From contig CABMPP010000001.1 in the NCBI GenBank assembly GCA_902388495.1, forward strand, positions 62,001 to 126,000: 64,000 nucleotides of DNA. The letters are read 5' to 3'. This stretch comes from an uncultured Bacteroides sp. GTDB lineage: Bacteria > Bacteroidota > Bacteroidia > Bacteroidales > Bacteroidaceae. This document shows positions 45,782-53,104 of this stretch, one piece after another (the stretch's first letter is position 1; each line of letters opens with the position of its first letter). A model generated the notes under the pieces. It was not told the DNA's origin. It ran no database searches and saw only the letters and a list, made by a program, of their open reading frames with translations. The translations under genes and the position numbers were made by a program.

Positions 45782-46723
45782 TTATTCTACCGTCTTCCAC
45801 ATCCTGTCCCATCGATACCCGCTGAAAAGACCTGTTCCTTTCTCCTTCGAGAACCATATTACCGACGCTTTGCCAATGATATGGTCTTTGGGTACAAACC
45901 CAAAAAGCCGGGAGTCCGAAAGATTGATCGAGTTATTGGCACCTACCCAATAATAGTCTTTTGTGAAGTAGCAATGCTGCACGGGCTTGCCTTCCACATA
46001 AAGCGTATCATTCTTTATCTCGGCTTGCTTCTTCTCATGCAGTACCAAGGTATTGCGTAGCAACGTCCTGTTCCAGGGATAAACGCGTACTGCCCTCCCT
46101 TTCCGGGGAATAATCAGCGGTTTCAATACCTCTATGGAATCCTCTTTCGTGACAGGCTCTATCCAGCAGTGCCCGTTCATGGCTTGTTCCAGCAGATAAT
46201 GCTCGTAACGGCTGAAACCGCGTACGTTCTTCACGGAATCCTGCCCTAACAATCTGTTGGGATTGATGGAGAGAATGGATAGTAATGAATCCAATTGATG
46301 CTCCTTTTCTTTGGGGTAGGAATAGAGAAACTTCTGGTCGGGTGCATTCTTCTCTGAAGGGACAACCGAGAAAAGCGAATCTATCAGTAAAGTATCTCCA
46401 GGAGTGCCGATGCAACGGCTGATGAAAACTTCCCGCCGGTCGATGGTCGGTTCCGAGAGGTTGGCGGGGTTATTGAATACCAGGATGTCTTCTTTCTGCA
46501 CCGGACTGTCCGCCCAGCGGTGATATCCCCACAACGCCATGAACGGCACGCGCAGTCCGTAGCTCCATTTGTTCACCAGGATTCGCTCGCCACGATACAG
46601 GGAGTTCTCCATGCCGGAAGACGGAATAAGGTAGGAAGTCGCAACGCAACCCCGAAGCAATACTACGACGAGTATTACCCCGGCTATCGCACTTGCTGCC
46701 TTCCATCCTTTCTTCATTATCAT
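45782..46723 (-). CDS. Signal peptidase I-like protein lacking both catalytic residues
   Basis: A 313-residue S26-family protein with one N-terminal membrane helix, directly downstream of the true lepB and overlapping it by 4 bp (ATGA), which fixes the start at 46723. It aligns along its whole length, but the catalytic Ser position in PS-S-S-L is Gly here (G37 in IPSSGMENSL), and the general-base Lys of the YVKRCIG-type motif is Ser (S102 in FISRCIGTPGD). The normally conserved GDNRDxSxDSR box is also changed to GANNSINLSDSR. Yet the frame is intact and full length. It is probably a pseudo-peptidase that acts as partner or regulator of LepB, or a protease with a relocated active site. Confidence 0.88.
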   Translation of the reverse strand: MIMKKGWKAASAIAGVILVVVLLRGCVATSYLIPSSGMENSLYRGERILVNKWSYGLRVPFMALWGYHRWADSPVQKEDILVFNNPANLSEPTIDRREVFISRCIGTPGDTLLIDSLFSVVPSEKNAPDQKFLYSYPKEKEHQLDSLLSILSINPNRLLGQDSVKNVRGFSRYEHYLLEQAMNGHCWIEPVTKEDSIEVLKPLIIPRKGRAVRVYPWNRTLLRNTLVLHEKKQAEIKNDTLYVEGKPVQHCYFTKDYYWVGANNSINLSDSRLFGFVPKDHIIGKASVIWFSKEKGTGLFSGYRWDRMWKTVE

Positions 46724-48213
46724 TTAATATTATCTACCCACTTGAATATCCGGTTCCAGCGAATCTTGCCGTCGAACCAGCCGCGGTCTTTGTCCAGTGA
46801 CAACCATACAACGATAGGCTTGCCCACTACATGGTCTTCGGGCACAAAGCCCCAATAGCGGGAGTCGGCAGACTTGTCGCGGTTGTCGCCCATCATCCAG
46901 TAGTAGTCCATATTAAAGGTATAGCTGTCGGTCTTTTGTCCGTTGATGTAGATACCGTCTTCTTTCACTTCCAGTTTATTGCCTTCGTAGGCCACGATGC
47001 AACGTTCGTAGATGGGCAGATTATCCGGAGTCAGCTGGATGGTAGCACCTTTGGACGGAATCCAGATAGGGCCGTAATTGTTGCGGTCCCACTTGGTATA
47101 AAGATTCAGCGGGTACATAGGTCCGGAGAACTCACCCGGCTCTACAACGATGCGGCTGATCAGTTTCTTGTTTCCGGAGAGTGTTTCGTACATCTTCTTG
47201 GTGAGCGGCAGGTGATAGACCGGAGTCAGTCTGCCTTGGGCGTCGCGGTTGTCCAGTCCCATTTGCACTAAATTCTCTTCCCAGCCCATGCCGTCCGTCA
47301 TCAGTGTTTGGTCTTCATTGCTGATGCCCAATTCGCGGAACATATCTTCGGAGATGTACGGGCCTGTGGTTTGCACGAAGTAGTTGAACTGCATCTCTTC
47401 CGGGTTTTTCAGGGCTTTTCCGTCGATGTAGACTTGCCCTTCCTTGATTTGCAGCGTATCGCCGGGCAGGCCGATGCAACGTTTTACATAATTCTCGCGA
47501 CGGTCTACGGGGCGCACCACGATGTCACCGTACATTTTGGGGTTGGAGCGTATCAAGTTGCGTCCGGCATTGTAATACAAATCGTAGACGGTGCGTTGCT
47601 GGCTGCGGGTCAGGCTGTCCATATTTACCTTGTTGGGGTACATGCGCTTTCCTTCTTCGTAGGCCAGGCTGTAGAAGTCCGTCTGCTGGAAGTTGGTGGC
47701 TACCGTATCGCCGGCGGGGAAGTTGAATACCACGATGTCATTCCGTTCCACCTTGCCGAAGCCCGGTACGCGCTTGTACTTCCATTGAGGCCATTCGATG
47801 TACGATTTGGTGTTGAACACTGGCAGTGTATGCTGCGCCAACGGCATGGAGAGCGGCGTGTTCGGCACGCGCGGGCCGTAGCTCATCTTGCTGACGTAGA
47901 GGAAATCGCCTACCAGCAGCGACTTTTCCAACGAAGAAGAAGGTATCTGATAGTTCTGGAACACATAGATGTTCACGAAATAGACGGCCACCAATGCAAA
48001 GACGATGGCATCTACCCAACTCATCACGCTGCGCACGGCAGGATTCTCCGATTTCTTCCAGAAGCCCCAGGGGATTTTCTTGCTGATATAGATATCGAAA
48101 ATGAAGGGTACTACAATCAGTCCCCACCAGCTTTTCACCCAGACGAGGAAGATAAGGTATAGCAGAGTGATGATACCGAACTTAATCCATTGGGCACGTG
48201 TTGCTTTTCTCAT
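46720..48213 (-). CDS. lepB: Signal peptidase I
   Basis: A 497-residue type I signal peptidase (S26A) with N-terminal membrane helices (~10-45 and ~66-85). The catalytic Ser is S94 in QIPSSSLEKSLL and the general-base Lys is K244 in RRENYVKRCIGLPGD; the late box MMGDNRDKSADSRYWGF is intact. It is longer than enterobacterial LepB because of two insertions (~115-235 and ~265-360), a common state in Bacteroidetes. It removes signal peptides from secreted proteins at the inner membrane. The operon order is dapB, lepB, lepB-like, wbqC-like. Confidence 0.95.
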   Translation of the reverse strand: MRKATRAQWIKFGIITLLYLIFLVWVKSWWGLIVVPFIFDIYISKKIPWGFWKKSENPAVRSVMSWVDAIVFALVAVYFVNIYVFQNYQIPSSSLEKSLLVGDFLYVSKMSYGPRVPNTPLSMPLAQHTLPVFNTKSYIEWPQWKYKRVPGFGKVERNDIVVFNFPAGDTVATNFQQTDFYSLAYEEGKRMYPNKVNMDSLTRSQQRTVYDLYYNAGRNLIRSNPKMYGDIVVRPVDRRENYVKRCIGLPGDTLQIKEGQVYIDGKALKNPEEMQFNYFVQTTGPYISEDMFRELGISNEDQTLMTDGMGWEENLVQMGLDNRDAQGRLTPVYHLPLTKKMYETLSGNKKLISRIVVEPGEFSGPMYPLNLYTKWDRNNYGPIWIPSKGATIQLTPDNLPIYERCIVAYEGNKLEVKEDGIYINGQKTDSYTFNMDYYWMMGDNRDKSADSRYWGFVPEDHVVGKPIVVWLSLDKDRGWFDGKIRWNRIFKWVDNIK

Positions 48214-48252
48214 AATGCTATGTTTATTAATAGTAACTCAATGAGGATAGTG

Positions 48253-49014
48253 TTATTTTAGAAATGGGAATAAGTCCTCTACTCCCAGGAAACCTTCGTG
48301 ACAGGCTGTATATTCTGCCGCCAGCACAGCCCCCAGTGCAAAGCCTTTCCGGTTCTTGGCATCGTGAATGATGGAGATACTGTCGGCTTCGGAGTCATAA
48401 CGGATGCAGTGGATGCCCGGCACTTCGCCTTCGCGGATGGAACTGATGGGCAGTTCGTCCGTTGCGCATTCGTTGGAGCCGGAGATGCTGCCGTCTGGTG
48501 CCTGGAGGGTTCCTTTCACCCATTTGTCTTTGCGGTCGATGTTTTCCAGGATTCCTTCGGCAAGGGTGATGGCTGTGCCGCTTGGAGCATCCAGCTTATG
48601 GATGTGGTGCGTTTCGCTCATCGTCACGTCGTAAGTCGGGAACTGGTTCATAATCTTTGCCAGATATTTGTTGACGGCCGAGAAGATGCTTACTCCCAGG
48701 CTGAAGTTCGATGCCCAGAACAAGGTCTTTCCGCCTTCGGTGCAGAGTTTCTTTACTTCGTCTCCATGTTCGGCCATCCATCCCGTGCTGCCCGATACGA
48801 GTTTCACACCGGCTTTGAAAGCTTTCATGTAATTGTTGTATGCCACCATGGGGTTGGTGAACTCTATGGCAACGTCGGCACTTTTGAAGGCGGCCGATTC
48901 AAAGTCTTCCTGGTTATTGACATCGATGATGCTGACAATCTCATGTCCGCGGTTGAGGGCAATTCTTTCTATCTCTTTGCCCATTTTGCCGTAACCGATT
49001 AATGCAATTTTCAT
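48253..49014 (-). CDS. dapB: 4-hydroxy-tetrahydrodipicolinate reductase
   Basis: A 253-residue DapB (EC 1.17.1.8) of the lysine/diaminopimelate pathway. The N-terminal Rossmann motif is LIGYGKMG (~5-12). The catalytic region is MSETHHIHKLDAPSGTA (~137-153), with the conserved His pair and the Lys-Leu-Asp-x-Pro-Ser-Gly-Thr substrate loop. Full length. It is first gene of an operon with lepB 39 bp downstream. Its -7 element (49059-49066) lies back to back with that of the divergent DUF2851 gene. Confidence 0.96.
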   Translation of the reverse strand: MKIALIGYGKMGKEIERIALNRGHEIVSIIDVNNQEDFESAAFKSADVAIEFTNPMVAYNNYMKAFKAGVKLVSGSTGWMAEHGDEVKKLCTEGGKTLFWASNFSLGVSIFSAVNKYLAKIMNQFPTYDVTMSETHHIHKLDAPSGTAITLAEGILENIDRKDKWVKGTLQAPDGSISGSNECATDELPISSIREGEVPGIHCIRYDSEADSISIIHDAKNRKGFALGAVLAAEYTACHEGFLGVEDLFPFLK

Positions 49015-49058
49015 TGTTTCTATCTATTATATTCAGTTTATCAACAAACTATAGGTCG

Positions 49059-49084
49059 CAAAGATAAGATTTTTCTTACATTTG
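49059..49084. promoter_or_regulatory. Back-to-back promoters of dapB and the DUF2851 gene
   Basis: Minus strand: TATCTTTG at 49059-49066, start near 49055. Plus strand: TACATTTG at 49077-49084, start near 49088. The two -7 boxes are only 10 bp apart, so each RNA polymerase would cover the other promoter. Confidence 0.65.
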
Positions 49085-49110
49085 CGCTCTACATTAACGT
49101 CTTGTTAACA

Positions 49111-50385
49111 ATGGAACAACTACTGCATTACGTTTGGAAACACAAAATATTTCCCTTGCAAGTACTTCGAACCACCTCCGGGCAACCGGTCGAAGTGATA
49201 GATCCCGGTCTGCCGAATACCAACGCAGGCCCCGACTTCTTTAACGCCAAGCTGAAAATTGACGGCACACTCTGGGTGGGCAATGTCGAAGTGCACACGC
49301 AAGCTTCGGACTGGCTGCGCCACGGACACGACCGCGACCGGGCCTACGATACGGTTATCCTGCATGTTGTCGGGGAATCGAATTGCGATGTATACCGCAC
49401 CAATGGAGAACTCGTTCCCCAGGTGCTGCTTCCTTGTCCCGAGTCTGTCCGCCAGCGTTACGATGAGTTGCGGCAGACGGAGATTTATCCGCCTTGCTAT
49501 TCCATTCTTGCTTCCCTTCCCAAGCTGACGGTTCACTCCTGGCTGTCCGCCTTGCAGGTAGAGCGTTTCGAGCAGAAAGCACGTGCCATATCCCAAAGGC
49601 TGGAACGCTTTAACCGCCATTGGGAAGATGTCTTTTTCATCACCCTTGCGCGCAACTTCGGCTTCGGACTGAATGGCGACGCCTTCGAGGCATGGGCCGG
49701 GCGCTTGCCGTTTCGGGCGGTAGATAAACATAGGGATAACCTCTTGCAGGTAGAGGCATTCTTCCTGGGACAAGCCGGCTTGTTGGAAGAGGAGCTGCCG
49801 GATGCGGATGACTATTACCTGAAACTGCGGAAAGAGTTCGCTTACCTGCAACACAAGTTCGAACTGCCTGCTCCTATGACTGCCGATCAGTGGCGGTTCC
49901 TGCGTTTGCGTCCCGGCAACTTCCCGCATGTGCGCCTGGCGCAGCTTGCCTATCTGTATCACAAGGAACAGTCTCTCTTCTCCCGGATCATGGAGGCGGA
50001 GACGCTGGAAGCAGTGAAGAAGATACTCACCATCAAAGCATCGGCCTATTGGGAGGAGCACTTCAATTTCAAGAAGGCTTCGCCCCGGCAAGAGAAGCGG
50101 GTAGGAGAGGGGGCTTTGAACCTGATTGCTATCAATACGGTTATCCCGTTTCTGTATGCCTATGGGTTGCATAAAGCCGATGAAGTGCTTTGCGACCGTG
50201 CCACCCGCTTCCTGGAGTCGCTCAAGGCGGAGAACAACCACGTCACCCGCCTGTGGGATGGTGCAGGCTTGCCGGTATTTACAGCTGCCGACTCGCAAGC
50301 GCTGCTTCAGCTACAGAAAGAGTATTGCGATAAGAAAGATTGCCTGCGCTGCCGCTTCGGTTATGAATATTTGAAGTGTAAGTAA
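49111..50385 (+). CDS. DUF2851 family protein
   Basis: A 424-residue cytoplasmic protein of DUF2851, widespread in Bacteroidetes and of unknown function. The N-terminal part NTNAGPDFFNAKLKIDGTLWVGNVEVHTQASDW has the D ... E-V-H pattern that recalls restriction-endonuclease-like folds, though this is only a resemblance. The C-terminus holds four cysteines (CDKKDCLRCRFGYEYLKC) that could bind a metal. A TTG at 49102 would add three residues, but the ATG at 49111 (MEQLLHYVWKH) is the usual start. It is monocistronic; a palindromic element follows. Confidence 0.9.
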   Translation: MEQLLHYVWKHKIFPLQVLRTTSGQPVEVIDPGLPNTNAGPDFFNAKLKIDGTLWVGNVEVHTQASDWLRHGHDRDRAYDTVILHVVGESNCDVYRTNGELVPQVLLPCPESVRQRYDELRQTEIYPPCYSILASLPKLTVHSWLSALQVERFEQKARAISQRLERFNRHWEDVFFITLARNFGFGLNGDAFEAWAGRLPFRAVDKHRDNLLQVEAFFLGQAGLLEEELPDADDYYLKLRKEFAYLQHKFELPAPMTADQWRFLRLRPGNFPHVRLAQLAYLYHKEQSLFSRIMEAETLEAVKKILTIKASAYWEEHFNFKKASPRQEKRVGEGALNLIAINTVIPFLYAYGLHKADEVLCDRATRFLESLKAENNHVTRLWDGAGLPVFTAADSQALLQLQKEYCDKKDCLRCRFGYEYLKCK

Positions 50386-50396
50386 CATTCATATCG

Positions 50397-50603
50397 ATAT
50401 AGAAATGAAGTAAATGATAAACATGAGTATCTCAAACTCTCCCGCCTGAAAGGGGGAGTACCCCGTAGGGGGGAGGGGGTCTTACATAAGCAGAGAGTAA
50501 CTTTGCAATAGATAAGTCCCTTCGGATGTAAAACCCCTCCGCCCTACGGGCACCTCCCCTTTCAGGCGGAGGAGTTTGAGATACTCTTGCTCATAACCCT
50601 GTC
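50397..50603. repeat. Palindromic intergenic element, copy 2 (core 50426-50585)
   Basis: The reverse complement of the element at 18755-18914, 158 of 160 positions identical, with similarity continuing for 10-25 bp outside the core on both sides. The two differences (C/A near the left tip, G/T near the right tip) preserve the base pair between the arms. TAACTTTG at 50498-50505 is the promoter-like centre, here on the + strand. Confidence 0.85.
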
Positions 50604-50686
50604 AGGAGCGAATGAAATGTCAGCCAGTAGTAGCTCAAAACACCAAGTTTTGCGACTGAACCGTAAATGCCACAAGTGGGTAGTGA

Positions 50687-50728
50687 CAGAAAGCCCCTGC
50701 GAAGCCGTAGCCTCGCAGGGGCTTTCTG
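50687..50728. terminator. Bidirectional terminator between DUF2851 and Rpn-type genes
   Basis: A perfect 16-bp stem (50687-50702 with 50713-50728) and 10-nt loop. The stem opens with AGAAAGCCCC and closes with GGGGCTTTCT, so both directions carry a short T-containing tail. It is located 18 bp after the stop of the minus-strand gene. Confidence 0.8.
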
Positions 50729-50745
50729 CATGTTTTCTATTGTTT

Positions 50746-51636
50746 TTATAGCGTGGCAATCTTTTCGGCACTCAAGCCGGTGATATCGGCAATCGTTGCG
50801 TTGTCGAATCCTTTGTTCTTCATCTTCCGGGCAGCAGAGAGGCGCTCTTCTTCTTTTCCTTCTGCTCTTCCTTCTGCTATACCTTCCAGTCTCCCTTCCA
50901 ATTTAGCAGAATCGATCACATCATTCTGAATCATCACCGCACTAAGATGTTCATCATACGCCCGGCGCTCTTGTGGCGTCATCGAGTAGTACTTCAGCTT
51001 CTCGCGTGCTTCTTCCAAGCCGGGAGCTGTAGTATCGGGGCGTATTATTCCGCTTTTCAGATACCTCATCCATTCTTCCAGCGGCGTAACCGCCACCTGG
51101 TTGAACTCATTGACACGGATCAAAACATATTCCGGGAAAATCTCAGCAGGCATACGCGTCACTATTGCGTTCTTTTCCTTGACATTGATTTGCAATTTAT
51201 CGCCGGTATGTACACCTATAAAATTATTCTGTCCGTAGTACAGGTAATCACTGCCGATGCCGATGTCGAAGTACAGTATGCTGATGGAATATATCTTCTT
51301 CACATGATAGTAAGTTTCGCCCAGCGAAATATGCTCGGTGATTGCTTTGGCCACGCCGTAAAGAATACGTTCCAGGTAATAGAGTTCGCGCGTGTTCTGT
51401 ATTTCGATGATGATGATTTCATCCTTGCTGTTGCGCGCTTTGATGTCCACCCGGTTGAATTTATCATCGGCGGTCTGCTGGTTACCCTCACTTTCGAGTA
51501 TCTCCAGGATGGTGACTTTTTCTTTCAGGAATACGGTCAGGAACCCTTCGAGCACACCAAAGTTAGCTTTCTGACGTAGCAGGCGCTTGATGGCCCAGTC
51601 AAATCGTATGTATTTATCTTCCAAATAAGTTTCCAT
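50746..51636 (-). CDS. Rpn-family PD-(D/E)XK nuclease
   Basis: A 296-residue member of the Rpn/PDDEXK_2 family of recombination-promoting nucleases. The opening YLEDKYIRFDWAIKRLL is typical, and the nuclease core is VDIKARNSKDEIIIIEIQNT (about 63-82), with the Asp and the E-x-Q triad. The C-terminal region has an Ala/Gly/Glu repeat (LEGRLEGIAEGRAEGKEE) followed by a small helical motif (FDNATIADITGLSAEKIATL). The biological role is uncertain; relatives promote RecA-independent recombination or act in defence. It is monocistronic with its own -7 element at 51663-51670 (minus-strand TACCTTTG). Confidence 0.88.
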   Translation of the reverse strand: METYLEDKYIRFDWAIKRLLRQKANFGVLEGFLTVFLKEKVTILEILESEGNQQTADDKFNRVDIKARNSKDEIIIIEIQNTRELYYLERILYGVAKAITEHISLGETYYHVKKIYSISILYFDIGIGSDYLYYGQNNFIGVHTGDKLQINVKEKNAIVTRMPAEIFPEYVLIRVNEFNQVAVTPLEEWMRYLKSGIIRPDTTAPGLEEAREKLKYYSMTPQERRAYDEHLSAVMIQNDVIDSAKLEGRLEGIAEGRAEGKEEERLSAARKMKNKGFDNATIADITGLSAEKIATL

Positions 51637-51662
51637 GATTGCTTTCTTTTTTTAGAACTAAA

Positions 51663-51753
51663 CAAAGGTATTGCTTTTACTTTAAAAAACAAGCAGTCAG
51701 GGTACATTTTACTTGATTTTAAATGAGATATATACAGAGATATTGTATCTTTG
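51663..51753. promoter_or_regulatory. Divergent promoters of the Rpn-type and DUF4348 genes
   Basis: Minus-strand -7 TACCTTTG at 51663-51670 serves the nuclease (start near 51659). Plus-strand -7 TATCTTTG at 51746-51753 serves the DUF4348 gene (start near 51757, 22-nt leader). Confidence 0.6.
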
Positions 51754-51778
51754 CCTGCAGAAAAATAACTAGCGCATT

Positions 51779-52291
51779 ATGAAGACAATTCATTCCGTTT
51801 TTTGTCTGTTTGCGGCACTTATGCTGACCACTTTCAGCAGCGCGGCCGCCGGGGAGGAAGATTTCAAGGAATTCCTCCGGAAGTTCACATCCAGTGCTTC
51901 ATTCCAGTATTCTCGCATCAAGTTTCCGTTGAAATCTCCCATTGCCCTGTTGCAGGATGATGGCGAGACGGAGCAGACTTTCCCCTTCACCCGCGACAAA
52001 TGGGCGTTGCTGGACGGCGAGACGCTGAAGGAAGGACGTACCACGGAAGAAGAAGGAGGAGTCTACATCTCCCGTTTCACCATCGACGAGCCGGCACATA
52101 AAGAATTCGAAGCAGGCTATGATGAGTCCGAACCCTCCCTGCGTGTTGTCTTCGAGTTGACGGACGGCAAGTGGTATGTCACCGATTGCTACAACGACTG
52201 GTATAACTTCGACCTGCCCATCAGTGAACTGGAAGAAACGGTTCATACGGTGCAGGAAGAGAATAAGGCTTTTGAGGAATTGCATCCCTGA
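51779..52291 (+). CDS. DUF4348 family secreted protein
   Basis: A 170-residue protein with signal peptide (cleavage near SAAAG) and the DUF4348 pattern: EDFKEFLRKFTSSASFQYSRIKFPL, followed by FTRDKWALLDG and a final FELTDGKWYVTDCYNDW. The family is restricted to Bacteroidales, is periplasmic or surface located, and has no known function; the fold is likely NTF2/cystatin-like. It is monocistronic, with promoter at 51746 and terminator at 52340. Confidence 0.85.
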   Translation: MKTIHSVFCLFAALMLTTFSSAAAGEEDFKEFLRKFTSSASFQYSRIKFPLKSPIALLQDDGETEQTFPFTRDKWALLDGETLKEGRTTEEEGGVYISRFTIDEPAHKEFEAGYDESEPSLRVVFELTDGKWYVTDCYNDWYNFDLPISELEETVHTVQEENKAFEELHP

Positions 52292-52339
52292 AGACATTGA
52301 CAGCTGTTACATTTTTAGACTTCTTCTGTACGATTTATG

Positions 52340-52370
52340 CCCCTCTTTTTCCTGAAAGAGGGGTTTCTTT
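52340..52370 (+). terminator. Terminator after the DUF4348 gene
   Basis: A 9-bp stem CCCCTCTTT/AAAGAGGGG (52340-52348 with 52355-52363) followed by TTTCTTTG. Confidence 0.75.
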
Positions 52371-52411
52371 GCATCGTCCTTAATTTGTTCTAATCATTAA
52401 TACCTTGAAAT

Positions 52412-53098
52412 ATGCGACAGCAACTTCTATTGACAACGCTTCTCTCTTTAATACTTCCCTTCATCGGGTCGGATGCCAGACTCTCCGACTGGGTATCGGA
52501 AGACTCCTCCGCGAAAGTACAGATCACTTGCATCGGCGATACCATGGATATCGTCTCCCCCGACGGTCTGTCCCTTTGGTACAAACACCGCCTGACGGGT
52601 GATTACGAAATCACCTACCGCGTAAAAGTTGTCATGGAGAGCGGTACGTACGACCGCCTCAGCGACCTCAACTGCTTCTGGGCCGCCAACGACCCCCAAC
52701 ATCCCGACGACTTCTTCTCCCGCAGCCATTGGCGCAACGGCGACTTCAAGAACTACAATACCCTGAACCTCTTCTACGCAGGCTACGGCGGCAACGAGAA
52801 CCAAACCACCCGCTTCCGCGAATATCACGGAGAATACTACGGCATAGACGACGCCAAGGTAAAACCCATCTTAAAGGAATATACCGACGCCCCCCACCTC
52901 CTGAAACCCAACCACTGGTACGAAATCCGCATCCGTGTGGCCGACGGCGTCACCACCTACCGGATGGACGGCGAAGAACTCTTCCGCCTCCCAATAGAGC
53001 CCGGCCGGGGCGACGGTTACTTCGCCCTGCGTCTGTGGCAGAACCACGTACGCTTTGCCGGTTTTCAAGTGAATCAAATAAATACTAACCTTAAATAA
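52412..53098 (+). CDS. DUF6250 secreted protein, probably polysaccharide-acting
   Basis: A 228-residue protein with signal peptide (ending near IGSDA) and a concanavalin-like beta-sandwich pattern: LWYKHRLTGDYEITYRVKVV, FWAANDPQHPDDFFSRSHWRNGDF's first part, YNTLNLFYAGYGGNENQTTRFREY, NHWYEIRIRV and GYFALRLWQNHVRFAGFQV. This matches DUF6250, found next to polysaccharide lyases in Bacteroides. It precedes the PL8 lyase gene by only 6 bp, so the two form an operon and probably act on the same glycan. Whether it is an enzyme or a binding protein is unknown. Confidence 0.8.
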   Translation: MRQQLLLTTLLSLILPFIGSDARLSDWVSEDSSAKVQITCIGDTMDIVSPDGLSLWYKHRLTGDYEITYRVKVVMESGTYDRLSDLNCFWAANDPQHPDDFFSRSHWRNGDFKNYNTLNLFYAGYGGNENQTTRFREYHGEYYGIDDAKVKPILKEYTDAPHLLKPNHWYEIRIRVADGVTTYRMDGEELFRLPIEPGRGDGYFALRLWQNHVRFAGFQVNQINTNLK

Positions 53099-53104
53099 AC
53101 AGAC

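Noticed and set aside
50746..51636. Insertion sequence transposase
   Set aside because: The product is sometimes labelled a putative transposase, but it is a Rpn/PD-(D/E)XK nuclease and no terminal inverted repeats or target duplications flank it. The palindromic element at 50426 is separated by a terminator and has an unrelated second copy location.
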